Below the pieces are notes generated by a model. It worked only from the letters and a program-made list of their open reading frames with translations, made no database searches and was not told the DNA's origin. From positions 1-64,000 of the forward strand of contig JAUGWO010000091.1 in assembly GCA_049724395.1 (NCBI GenBank): DNA of 64,000 nt. The letters run 5' to 3'. This DNA comes from Spongospora subterranea f. sp. subterranea (lineage: Eukaryota; Endomyxa: Phytomyxea; Phytomyxea; Plasmodiophorida). Positions 45,906-57,000 of this stretch are shown here, in pieces. The translations under genes and the position numbers were made by a program. Within the stretch, counting starts at the first letter, position 1; each line of letters opens with the position of its first letter.

Positions 45906-47477
45906 TGGAACTTATACCCAGACGACGATTGGAATCGATCTTGATAAACAACTACGAGAGAGGTTGAAAGAAAATGTGATGAGCCGATCAGTGAGTGGTG
46001 AACTGGGAAGAGACGTTAAGGGCCAGTCACAAGTCATCACCTCACTATAATTGTACCGTAAATCTGACTGAAGACTGTGGACTAGGAATCCATTTTTACA
46101 ATACACTGGTCAAGTTTTTGACGGGTCCCTTGGCCAATCATGTCAGGATGAGGGTGCGCGAGTTTCTCAGGAAACACATGAGGCTGAATTATTGTGCCGA
46201 TACGATGATCAGAATTAGCTGTAGCAGGTATCCGCTAGATATAGAATGGGTTCTGCGGATGCCGTTGCAGTCTTTGCCTCGGAATCTGGTCATAAACAGT
46301 AAAATACTTGTAATAAGACTATTTCTATTAAGGTCTGAACCCTGAAATTCGATCATGATACGGTGAATGCCCAGGAGTCTTGAAAAAATGTAAAAACAGG
46401 GGGTCAAGACCTTCAGCCCCGCTTTGAGGGTGTACTGTAAAACGCCATGAAAATCCTTTCTACCTTGCAGGCTGCGCGCAATCAAAAGTGTACAGTACAT
46501 ACAATGAGCTTCGGGCGTGCGCATGTCACAGCGTTGGCAACGATCATTTACTTACACAAACTTATACTTGTTGACCACCTTTCGAAAACAGTGGCGTCGG
46601 TCCTTGATCAGTTTAAGGAGCTGAGAGATCTACACACTGAGGGTACGATCAATGAAAAAACGGTTCTTACAATTGAAAGCATCGATCATTGTCTCTACCG
46701 TGGTCACTGCTCCGGTCGCAAAAGCGACTGTCGTCTCTTCACCTTTTACATTATCCGGACATTGTAACTCGCCAATTCCCAACAGACAAAAGAGTATCCT
46801 TCGATTTTTAACAACCTACATAGAGGCAATGATCGATGCTTTCTAATGTAAGAACTTTTAAAAACGACTCGGGTTGCATATAGGGGTACATGCCAGAAGG
46901 TTTCTCCATTCCCTACATATTACGACATCATTTTGTCGATTTCCCTTAGTTGGCATTGCTGCCACCGTACCCAGTTGCAACCGCTGAACACCTTTAACCA
47001 GATTGCGTTTCTTTTTGCATACCTCAAGGCCATGCGAAAGCAACACCGTTAATGGAATAATAACAACGTCATCAAGAAACGCGAGTAGCAAAAATCATCA
47101 TGTTATAGCAGAAGCAGCTAAGGTTCTAGCTCCATCTTCGCTGACAGCAGTATTGCTTCTATCACTGGAAACATCCAACGATGTGAAATGGATCAAAAGG
47201 TGTGTATGCGGTGGAGGAATCAAGAGCGATGCCCAATATGTGCAAAATCGAAAGCTTCTTGCAAGCTCACACGTCTGTTAATTCCCCACAACACATTGGA
47301 GGTCGAACAAAAACTTGATCCAGATAGAATTCCCATTTTTGACAACGGCCCCAAGAGTGCGCGTCGGTCTCCGGACCTTGAACAGAGGAGTAGTTGTCAG
47401 TGTGTCGCCAGCTGACTGAATAGCTGGCCGTAACGCTACCGCCATCTCTGAACTAGGCGGGGTTATTTCGTTACGCC
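45906..47477. other. unassigned 1.6 kb; possible small gene(s) on the plus strand
   Basis: Open plus-strand frames at 46447-46846 (LVDHLSKTVASVLDQFKELR) and 47003-47415 (including CMRWRNQERCPICAKSKASC, which has a CPxC pattern reminiscent of the second half of a RING finger) may be exons of one intron-containing gene. I could not join them or find partner motifs. I looked here for a J domain belonging to the downstream DNAJC11-like gene and saw none. Confidence 0.35.
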
Positions 47478-48870
47478 ATGGAAAATTTGACTGTTGGACA
47501 GCCACTTCCATCATTGCTGGATTCGGCTGCTTTTGAAGAAAAACGCTTCCCGTTCCCTTCAATCGGTCCGAGCGGAGGCTATCCTAGTTCAGCCTTATCA
47601 GCACAGCTCGATGTCACCAAACGTTGGCCGGTTCCGTTGGTTTCGTCGATGCTAATTTCGCATTGCTGGACGTTATTAGCATGGAAAAGGACGCGACTGG
47701 ATATACTTGCTTCAAGCGGTTCGTCCAGGATTCCCCAAATCGGTCTCCAGGGCTATTTCATGGCAGACGATAAGACGCAATTGCAGGTTGGAATGAGTGC
47801 CCGCGAGGCCATAACAGGGCAGATTCAATTGCATCGAACAATGGGCGCCCACACTGTCGGTGTATCTCTCGAGTCGTCCAGGTCTAGCGACGCCATCGGC
47901 AGTGCCACGCCAGTTGCTTCATTGCTCTACTCCGGATCTATCTTTCCCAACTCATCGACAGCATATGCAGGGCTCCATTTAACAGGAAGCGGCGTCGATT
48001 ATTCCTGGGGTGTCGTATCCGCTCCGCAGGGAGCCAATGGATTCCGTATTCGGCTGTCTGTCGATGGCGCAATGTCCGTTCCTAGGCCGGTTTTCACGTT
48101 GTCATGCCCGATCAACGGAACAAAGCGATTATACACTAAACTAGGTCTAGATAGCCTAGAATCTGGAGTCAGCGTCCAACCTCAACCGGATCTCAGGTTA
48201 AATGTCGGAATTAGGTCAGATACCCGTGGAATCTCCATATGCTTCCGTCTGCAATATCATCTGTTCAATGTGTCCATCCCTTGTCTTATCCACAACGACC
48301 CTCAAGATCTCCGATCTGTCGTTTTCTGCATCTCAATTCCGGTGGCGCTCTGGGGTCTCTGGGTGACAGTCCCGCTACTAGCACATAAAAAGAAGAAAAA
48401 TGGCTGCTGATAGAAGCCTATACTCTCACCAACAATTGGCTCTGAAAATTGACAGCCTTCGGCGATGCCGCCAGGCAGCACTTGATCAGCAGCAAGCAAT
48501 GGCAACAGAAGCGGAAGGTAAATATCAACACGAATTGGAAAACCAAGGCCTCGTGATCGAACGTGGGACATTCTTCATTGACGATGTGGATGCGTTGCGC
48601 GCAGAGAAGGCTGTTGCTCGCGGTCCAGAATATTCATCCAGGTTTGATGTGACGATTCCACTACGTTTTTGGGTAAACAATTCCAAGTTGGCTCTCGAGA
48701 CATTTCCGAAACGATCGATGCTAGGATTTTATTGTCCATTCGGTCCAGCTGTAAAAAAAGCTCGTCCGCTTCTCAAGATCGACTATGCTTACCAAGGCAA
48801 GTCGTACTGTTGCACTGTTGCGGAACTGGAGCCGGTCAATCTACCTGACTCTCGACATTTGAGGATGTGA
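47478..48870 (+). CDS. DNAJC11-like mitochondrial protein (DUF3395), no J domain visible
   Basis: DNAJC11 works with the MICOS/SAM machinery at mitochondrial membranes. The ATG at 47478 gives MENLTVGQPLPSLLDSAAFE. The middle (LQGYFMADDKTQLQVGMSAR … GAHTVGVSLESSRS … GLHLTGSGVDYSWGVVS) is rich in alternating beta-strand pattern, as in the DNAJC11 barrel-like region. It is followed by a hydrophobic span (VALWGLWVTVPLLAHKKKK), a coiled coil (QQLALKIDSLRRCRQAALDQ), ENQGLVIERGTFF, and the DUF3395 core FDVTIPLRFWVNNSKLALE, MLGFYCPFGPA and LLKIDYAYQGKSYCCTVAEL. The stop is at 48870. The two halves lie in different frames, joined at the A run 48396-48400: one A fewer makes them continuous (KKKK then MAADRS), so a homopolymer error is likely. 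About 460 residues against about 560 in animals: the N-terminal J domain is missing. Confidence 0.8.
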
Positions 48871-49052
48871 TAAATTATTGAATTCAACAATTTCGTATTG
48901 GGCCCGCTTTATCTACTGTTGCACAGTTTAATGCATATTCGAGCGTTCGCCGAAAAACCTCCTCGCTTTTCTCTGACTGTCGTGATTTGGGGACTGACCG
49001 GTGTCTGGCTCTTAAAGCACAGTGCGCGGATTGCGTCGTCCAGTCTTTGACG

Positions 49053-49452
49053 ATGGCGAGTGCTTTCTCGTCGTCTTTGGCATGGTTAGGTGCTCGTGGG
49101 GCACTCCCTGCTGCTCCTAGCTTCGCGAAATTCGTGGCCGTAAATGCAAGTACGAGCTTCACATAATTTTGTTGTTTTGGGAGCTTATTTTTCAGGTCGC
49201 TTGGTGGAACCTTCGACGGATTTTATATTGCCGAATGGCGCCGCGTATATCCCCCTTGATTTGAACTCCAACAAACAACCTGCTTGGCTGCCGTACAACA
49301 TTTCATCATACAATCCAGCCGAGAATCCTTTTAAACAGGTAATTTCCGAGATGTGGGCTGATAGTACCCTACGAAAACGCAAGTTGAAGATGAACAAACA
49401 TAAGCGCCGCAAACGGAGGAAAGCAATTCGCAACAAGACCAATCAGGCCTAA
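49053..49452 (+). CDS. mitochondrial small ribosomal subunit protein mS38 (Cox24/AURKAIP1 family)
   Basis: Very basic mitoribosomal protein of the small subunit, needed for mitochondrial translation. Two exons: 49053-49149 and 49196-49452, with a 46-bp GT-AG intron, encoding 117 residues. The N-terminus MASAFSSSLAWLGARGAL is an arginine/serine/alanine presequence suited to mitochondrial import. The diagnostic C-terminal domain runs from ISEMWADSTLRKRKLKMNKH into KRRKRRKAIRNKTNQA, the hallmark of the family (DS-x-MRKRRLKMKKHK in others). It lies about 180 bp after the DNAJC11-like stop, same strand. No lesions. Confidence 0.92.
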
Positions 49453-49914
49453 TCAGAACTCTATCCATTACATTGACCTTTTCTATAACAAAAACACGAT
49501 AGGGCTTGGAGCTGTGTTGAGGAAGCTAGTAGCTTCAGTTCATGATTATATCGCTGAGTGCAGCGAACTCAAACAGATAGTTTCGATATTCGTGGCCACG
49601 CTTACGTTAGCAAATCAAGGTGAGAAATGGTGATCTTGCACAGCGATGACTGTTAACGAGTGATAACGCCATGTTAAAAGTACCACAGTTGATTAAGCAA
49701 TATTGGCCAGATGAATTATCTCTGCAAAAATTGGCATGATCATGACCTACGATCGGTTAATCTGTTCTCCGGTTCAATTCACATTGGAAATCGGGTCGTT
49801 CTTTGATCTCAGTCGCAGTTCAACTGGCAAATCATGACCTGACTGTAGGTAACAGCATTCACTGCCATTTTTCAACTTCTATCTGGAGTCCTTTCTTCAT
49901 TCTCGTTATTTCAC
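49453..49914. other. intergenic, no gene seen
   Basis: About 460 bp with only short, unconvincing frames between the mS38 gene and the next plus-strand gene. Confidence 0.4.
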
Positions 49915-49959
49915 ATGTCTGGTCTGCATTGTGAATTTGAATTCCTGGTTTTCACCTCA

Positions 49960-51105
49960 ATGGAGCGCGCCAAGGGCCATGCGGCAAAAACTTCGTACTG
50001 CCCAGTTCGAACGACCCCCTTAAACAAGCGCATGCGGTTAGTTGATGGATACGACGGGCATGATATGCAGTGCCGAAGTAAGCCCAACATGGAGCCAGCA
50101 CGTAGTCATAAAACAGCTATACCTTCGTTTAGTTCCAGCAGCAAAAAACTTACCACATCTCAACTAGCGACTATACCTTCAGTAGAAGTCGATTTTATTT
50201 TCCACGTTTGCTCTGTCAGACAGTTTCTTTGAAACCGGAGTTGAGTTAACATGTTGTGTTTAGGTCTTTCAACAATCGGCTCCGACAAAGTACAATGCTC
50301 TTGCTTTGTTCAGAGCTTTAGAGTTGTAAGTCTGTCCATACAAAACTCAACCTTAAATGAACGGCCACATCAGTCATCGCAACAAACAGAAATATAATCC
50401 GGAACCTCATCCGGAAAGGAACCTTTGCATTTTTGTGGCAATCATCATTTCGAGTAAAGTAATCTTCATGCATTCATCGTCTGTTCCAGTCTGATCTCTA
50501 CAGTATTTCGAAAGCAAACCATATAAATTGGATTTTCATACCGTGGTCGAAACTTATTCATTGAAGAAAAGCACAATTTTCACGACCAAGGAGATGGCCA
50601 AGGCGGAATGGTTCTGTTTGAAGGCGTTGTGCTTCAATATCGACTTCAGACGGGAGTCGCCCTACTTCTGGGGTGCGTCGGTTGTATCAGATATAGGGCT
50701 TCCTTCTAAAGCTACAGCTCAGGTTAGAATCAATATGCAATTGAAAATGCACTCTGCCTTACTTGGGAGGCAAAAAGGTTTGCAGCTACTTCGACACGTT
50801 GCTTAGCCTATCATATATCAGTGATTCCGATATCGATGCTTCGAACTGTCAATTCTTAGATGCTGTGGTAGGTTCGTTTTTCGGTCAACCATGCCGCTTA
50901 AACACAATCATTGTAGATGCTGTCAAACTCTCTTTGGATTTTCCAACATTCGCCATCGGAGAAGCATAACATGCAACCGTTCGCTCCTAAAGTAAGCAAT
51001 ATCATGCAGACGCTATCAAAAACTTGTCAAATATCGATCAAAGAGCTCGAACGAACCGCTCGCGAAGAGCTCAATCATCAGCTGTTGAGTATCAACAAGC
51101 AATAA
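49960..51105 (+). CDS. possible cyclin-fold protein, uncertain
   Basis: A multi-exon plus-strand gene. The likely start is MERAKGHAAKTSYCPVRTTP (49960), a basic, low-complexity N-terminus. A small exon follows (KYNALALFRALEL, about 50290-50330), then the best-conserved block from about 50500: YFESKPYKLDFHTVVETYSL, IFTTKEMAKAEWFCLKALCF and NIDFRRESPYFWG. The pattern of a helix ending in LKALxFNIDF followed by SPY resembles the middle of a cyclin box, but I cannot name a family. Later exons (50763-50870, 50917-51105) end with ISIKELERTAREELNHQLLS and a stop at 51105. Exon joins after 50720 are not certain. An unrelated helical protein is equally possible. Confidence 0.42.
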
Positions 51106-51524
51106 AAAAACAGGATTTTATTGGCAGACATGATTTGAAGCTTTGCGAAAACATCGCAGGTGAATGACACCAATCGCGATTACTGCTAATGTGCATAATT
51201 GACCTTGATTTGACAAACAGCTACAGCGCAATTCGAAAATCGATGCTGTTTCAAACCCCGATGAAGCGATGAGTTAATCGCGGTACGAGTTACCGCGGAA
51301 GCCATTAACCCAATTAAGTGGTTTCCTCCTCTATCAGTGTCTCCTCCATGAGAGCTCCTTCTCACAACACACCTGTCCATCATTATTTCTGGCAGAGTCA
51401 ACGTACTGGCGAATGTGTTGTACTGACACACATGTTTCATTGGATGCGGCCTCCGCCTCTCTGTTTAACACAACTGTTACAGATCACACTCACATTATTG
51501 TGTCATTGTTATTCTATTGTTGAT

Positions 51525-52971
51525 ATGAACATCATCTATGTAGTATTATCTGTCTGTTTGGCTTTCCTCATTCGTGAAGCGTCGTCGTCTGGCGTCGCAA
51601 ATAACTGGGCAGTGCTGGTGCGTACTTTTGAGGAATGCGTATAGCAGCAGACGGTTTGACACTACGTCTACGCAGGTCGACACCTCCCCGATATTACTTC
51701 AATTATCGACATGTCGCTGACACTCTCAGCTTCTACCATACCGTGAAGTCTGCTGGGATCCCCGATTCTCAGATCATACTCATGCTTGCTGATGATATGG
51801 CTTGCAATCCGCGTAATGCGTTGCCAGCTCAGATGTTTAATAATCGGGAACATGACATCGATCTTTATGGAGAGGTCTTGGCCTGAAACTCAGTGTTTTA
51901 CAATTTCTGAAATTGCTTTTGCAAAGGACGTTGAGGTGGACTATAGAGGAACCGATGTCACCGTTGAAAATTTTATCAGGGTATTGACGAATCGCCATAG
52001 TAAAGGCACAGCGAAATCCAAACGCTTGCTTACAGTAATTGTCAAAAATTTGTTGTCAGGTAGAACCTAACTATAGCTGATCTACTTAGGACGAATCCAG
52101 TAACATTCTAATTTTTATGGCCGGTCACGGTGGTGATGAATTTTTAAAGTAAGGCACATCAATAGGACGTTCGGAATTCATTAACATTCGATGGTCAGGT
52201 TCCAAGATCAAGAAGTAAACTGATTGTTCTGTACCTCTGAAAATATATTAATGTCGTTAACTCGTCTTAGGAAATTACCAGTCAAGATATATCGGATGCA
52301 TTCGACCAAATGGCCGTACAAAAGCGATTCAATGAGATACTTTTCATTGTTGATACGTGCCAGGCGTCCACTCTTTACAACCGATTCAAAACAAAGAATG
52401 TTGTTTCAATGGGAAGCAGCAGCAAAGGTGAAAATTCATATTCGCACCACAGCGATCCGAATCTCGGCGTGAGCGTGATCGATCGGTTCACTTTTCATGC
52501 GTTGGAGTTCCTGGAAAATAAATTGTCCAAAACAAATTTTCACTCATCAAAAACTTCATTGCCAACACTGCAAGACTTTGTATGTACACGTACTTGTCTT
52601 ATACAGTTTCTGATTTCTATTGCTCATAGACAGATCATTTTTCGTATTCAAAATTACGATCAAATCACAGAATTAGAGACGATTTAATGGAAAGGAATTT
52701 ATCTTCTATTTTGATAACAGACTTTTTCTCTGCCGTTACAAAAATCGAGCCGACTTTGTACGCATATCCTATCCGGTCTCAAAAGGATTCTGGAAAGAAG
52801 GCTCCAACGATGAAGTCGTTGTTGCTCACCGACGAATCTACATCCAAACAAGAGACGCACCCTGCCGCAGGATCGGAGCCCAAAAAAGTGTCATCCTCAT
52901 TTGTATCTGCAATTTTCCTGGCCGCTTTAACATTTTCGATAGCATGGGATCGCCTATCATTAAATCGCTAA
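51525..52971 (+). CDS. GPI8: GPI-anchor transamidase catalytic subunit (GPI8/PIGK)
   Basis: Caspase-like (C13) cysteine protease that cleaves proproteins and attaches GPI anchors in the ER lumen. The ATG at 51525 starts a signal peptide, [20 protein letters not shown]. Mature part: [70 protein letters not shown], catalytic His in [25 protein letters not shown], catalytic Cys in [35 protein letters not shown] and [16 protein letters not shown]-terminal membrane span ([20 protein letters not shown]) completes it. About eight introns; those at 51883, 52035, 52148 and 52215 were checked and join in frame (for example YGE to DVEVDY). The length of about 390 residues is normal. No lesion seen. Confidence 0.95.
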
Positions 52972-53015
52972 TATTTGGGACACTCAATGTGTATTCGGCT
53001 ATAGGGATGTGGCAG

Positions 53016-53696
53016 TTAGAAAGAGAAATCTTTGATTAGGTTCTTATACGACTCAATTCGAGACGACACTGATAGATCCATACTTTTGTCGCCCATATTA
53101 ACGATAAGCCCTCCTAGAATCTCGGGTTTTACCTTTTTTTCCACTTCTAACCGCTGACCTTTTTTCAAATATTTCGAAAGAGCAGCTTCCAGAGCTTTGG
53201 CTTCACTTGCAGACATCTCTGTAGCGGTTGTCACAACAGCTCTAACCTTGCCGGAATAAGCATCAATTATTTCCTGAAAACTTGATACTATAGTGCCTAA
53301 ATCAGGAAGGCGCCCGTTCTCGGCTAGAACACCTAAAAAATCTTGAGGTAACCGGGTTGGTATTTTTACTGAACATTGCTCCAACTTTCTGTTTCTTTTC
53401 GTCTTTACCAATGGTGGGATCCTGTGAAGCACAATTACGCAAAGCAAATCGAAAATGTAAGGGCTACATGCCTTAAGAAAATCCCCAAACGATTCATTGG
53501 ATTTTGAGAGCTGGATGATAGTGGTAAGCTCAGCATTTACTGCTTCAACCGCTTTCTCCTCAGCAGCAGCGTTGTACAAAGCGTGAGCATAACGGCCCCC
53601 GACACCGAACAGCTGGATTGGGGGCCCTGCGGTTGGACCCGACGAGGCCGACCCAGTTAGCAATCGACGGAAACCACCCAACCGACAAAGCGCCAT
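53016..53696 (-). CDS. ATP5PO: ATP synthase subunit OSCP (F1Fo stalk, subunit 5/delta)
   Basis: Peripheral-stalk subunit linking F1 to Fo in the mitochondrial inner membrane. The ATG at 53696 gives presequence MALCRLGGFRRLLTGSASSG. The N-domain follows: LFGVGGRYAHALYNAAAEEK, then FGDFLK. The next conserved residues, DPTIGKDEKKQKVGAMFS, start at 53421, so the intron is 53422-53471 and begins GCATGT and ends CACAG: a GC-AG intron. C-domain: FLGVLAENGRLPDL, VVTTATEMSASEAKALEAAL, LEVEKKVKPEILGGLIVNMG, DLSVSSRIESYKNLI, stop 53016-53018. A T6 run (A6 at 53335-53340 on the plus strand) must lose one base to join TSR to FLGVLAEN, probably a homopolymer error. The length of about 200 residues is typical. 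Confidence 0.92.
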   Translation of the reverse strand: MALCRLGGFRRLLTGSASSGPTAGPPIQLFGVGGRYAHALYNAAAEEKAVEAVNAELTTIIQLSKSNESFGDFLKACSPYIFDLLCVIVLHRIPPLVKTKRNRKLEQCSVKIPTRLPQDFLGVLAENGRLPDLGTIVSSFQEIIDAYSGKVRAVVTTATEMSASEAKALEAALSKYLKKGQRLEVEKKVKPEILGGLIVNMGDKSMDLSVSSRIESYKNLIKDFSF

Positions 53697-54056
53697 ACTC
53701 AGTTGGCCAATTTGAAAATTGTGTACCCTCTGGGCTGTTCTGTCTGTTGCGCGCCGCCACATACACAGTAAGCGACTGACTGCAACCTGGCGCAGAGACG
53801 ACGGATATCTCAACTTGAAATGATCAGTTCCTGAAATTTCACGCACCGGACCTTGATTGTTCCTATGTTCGATTTCTAACATATATTACCATAATCGTTC
53901 CTGATCTTTGTGAGATCGTAGAGATTTAGACAATGATTGTATTAGTTCGACTTTGGATGTGAGACAAGGCCAACCTTGTCGCCGTTGTTTTCGCGAGCCT
54001 CTGTGTCAACATATGCCTAAACATTCTTCTGTTCAAGTTCTCAAATGGACATATCA
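53697..54056. other. intergenic, no gene seen
   Basis: 360 bp between the GDPD 3' end and the OSCP start, both minus strand. It must hold the OSCP promoter and the GDPD terminator; no repeats seen. Confidence 0.4.
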
Positions 54057-57000
54057 TCAACTGAGGCATACTATTTTGTCAATAACGATAGCGTCGATTC
54101 CGAATCTATGCGAGAGTTCGATGTTGCTAATCTCATTATTCGCAGAACTCCAGGTGGCCAACACCAATCCAGCTGCTTTCACAGTGGTGATAATCTTTGG
54201 TGACTTTAACAATGGATCAGCGTAGGAAACAATCCCGACAAGGTTTTGCCTTTTGGCAAAACGGATAGCCTCCCTAATGGATTGGCCTAGTGATACTTCA
54301 TCAAACACCCAAAATGTCTTCTCAATCAAGGTCTGTACCTCGGGGATCCCAGCAAGGAGACGCTCCTGCTTCGGTTAAAAAGAAGACTGGATATGATGGC
54401 TGCTTTAAACAAGCTAACGTGCAAATGTCTGGATCGAACGATGAAAACATGATGCGTCTGCTACCAGCATGTTCGAAAACACTCTGCACCAGAATTACGA
54501 TAGTTTCAAACACAAGACCAAACGTACCTTCAACACTGCGTCGACGTAATCGTTCCTAATGAAGAGAAACACTGAGACATCCACAAACAGAACAATGAGC
54601 ATGTACCTTGAAGGAAATTTGAAACCGGTTTCAGCCCGAGTGATCTCCGGAGGGTATTTCAACTCGACATTGAATCCGACGTGTGCAGGTACCCTGAAAA
54701 ATCAGGTTGAAAACAACTCAACATGGATATCTCAAAAAAGCAACACCTACTGCTTGAAACAGTCAATAAGGAGTGGATATTTGTCGCGAATTTCATTAGC
54801 GATGGAGTGCGGGTCTAAACTCATTTTACGCCGCTACAACCACAGTCAGAAATGGAAATGAAATGAAATTTTTCATCACCTGATGGTGCAAATCGACATC
54901 GTCTAATGTTCTCTTTGGCTTATCACTTGCTAACGATCGTAACTCTAGAAACTCTTTCAACGTTATTGCTGAAACCGGTATAGGAGGGATCTAATTATTG
55001 ATAAGGGAATGCAACTGGGGCTTTGGAAGAAAGTTCCTACCCCATGAAGTCTTGGAAGATGGAAAGCCCAATCGTGATAGATGATAGGTACGAAGTCTTT
55101 GGTCAGTTGAACGTCGAACCTAAAACACACGATAAATCGAATTGTGCTGGATAACCCTAGGGTGACACTGACTCAATATATTCTGCACCTAGAGCAGCCG
55201 CCGTGACAAAACTCAAAATCGTATTTTCTTGCGTTCTTAGCCTAAAAATTACAGGTTCAAAAAATGTGCATGCTCAACTAGACGGGAGCTACATATGCTG
55301 TGGTTGCTTTGACAAATATCGTGTAGCCCCAGCGCCACGATGACCAATCAATTTGGTCGACTTGCTGAAACAGCGACACAATACTGTCTTCATATTCTGA
55401 TGGATAAAAGGGCGGGCAAGTAAGTATTCGAAGCTATTCATAGATTAACAATGGCAAGCGGCACTGAGGATATGCGGAATACTGGCACTCCCCGATTGGG
55501 CTTTGTGTAAGAGAGCTCATCAGAGGAATCGTGGAAAATCCCTGTGACAATGTTTCAATATCCAAAACATAAGTTGCCAAGTAATCGAACCTCCATTTCC
55601 CGCAACAAAGAGCTTGACATGACATGACCGGTACCGACACGAAAGCCTTTTCCACAAAAAACGTCAAACACAATGCTGAACTCTGGAAGTTTTCCGTCCT
55701 CATAGCGACGAAGCTGTCATCGTATCAGCGACCGCTCATGAAAAGCAGAAAACACGCGAACCTGGAACTTGATGGTTTCTAACTGATCATGCATCGGCAA
55801 CGGCACCTGGCGCTTTATCTTTCTTGAATTGGCGATATACCCAATTTCGATTAAATCCGGCTTCACATCATATTCAGTTCATCGACACGAACCATGAAAA
55901 AAATAGCACTCACAGTTTCGGGCCCAAAAAGCCTAATGCACGGATTCTTATCCAGCTGAGTGACATGCCCAAGCCTAATATGAAGTTGAAAGTCTTCAAC
56001 AAGCCAACCTTGGCTTGTCCAATTTTCGCCATCATGGTATCCGAATACGCCATCATCGATGATGTTGACGTCATGTGTCATCGGTCCTATCTAAGTTGCG
56101 TCAGTTTCATAGCGTTTTGTGCTAATAAAATCGACATACGACGCGATTACTCGGAAGGGTTTCCCAAACTTCAAGAACGTTTTGGTACATGATCAGATAC
56201 TATGGGTACGACTATAAAGCAGTGCAAACAAGGAATGTTCTTGGAAGTTGCAGTTGTACCTTATATTCAATCACATTACCAATTGGTTGTACAATGGTGA
56301 TCGTCCAAGTCGACAACGCGTCTTCTGTGGAATCCATCACGTCTGGCGGAGCACCAACATTAACGGCGGCGATGTCTTCAACCATGCTGACGGCGTACGC
56401 AGGATCCCAGGAGCTGCTCATGACGCGATCAGAAATTAACGTACGAAAACCCAGTGAACAACGTGAATTACCCAAATTCCGAAATATTCCCGCAGATGCA
56501 TCTGCGAAAATCGAGTTAGACAAAAGTGTGAAAGAGGTAGCTGATCACTAACACATAGCGATCGGAGTGAACACGCGCACGCACACGAAAAGTTAGCTTT
56601 AGATTGAAAATGGATTATGGCCGGATCGGTGACGAAGAAATAAGCAACTTACCTTGGCATAGCCCTCAGCGTGAGATGGTGATTTCGGTGCCACTGCTCT
56701 ATTTCCCGGAACAGAGCGGCCGTCGTCGTTCACGAAAATATGTTCTTCCTCTTTAGCTTCCTATGGAAAACCGTTACGTTTTGACACTATTGCGGGTATT
56801 GATGGCTTGCCTCATAGTGAACCGATAATTGACGTTTATCTGACGAATAGATATCGTTGTCCAAGTCCGGAGCAACGATGGAATCGGCAGGTGGGGTTGG
56901 AAATAAATCGGACAACGATAGGAAACCGCAATACAATGCATAATCTCGGGGAGTCCAGCCTAGCCTATCAAGAGGTTCTGGATCGCATGATTCGCTGAGC

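Noticed and set aside
53422-53471. Reading the OSCP intron as coding (ACSPYIFDLLCVIVLHRI)
   Set aside because: It stays open in one frame but breaks the conserved FLK-DPTI junction; the spliced reading fits the family better.
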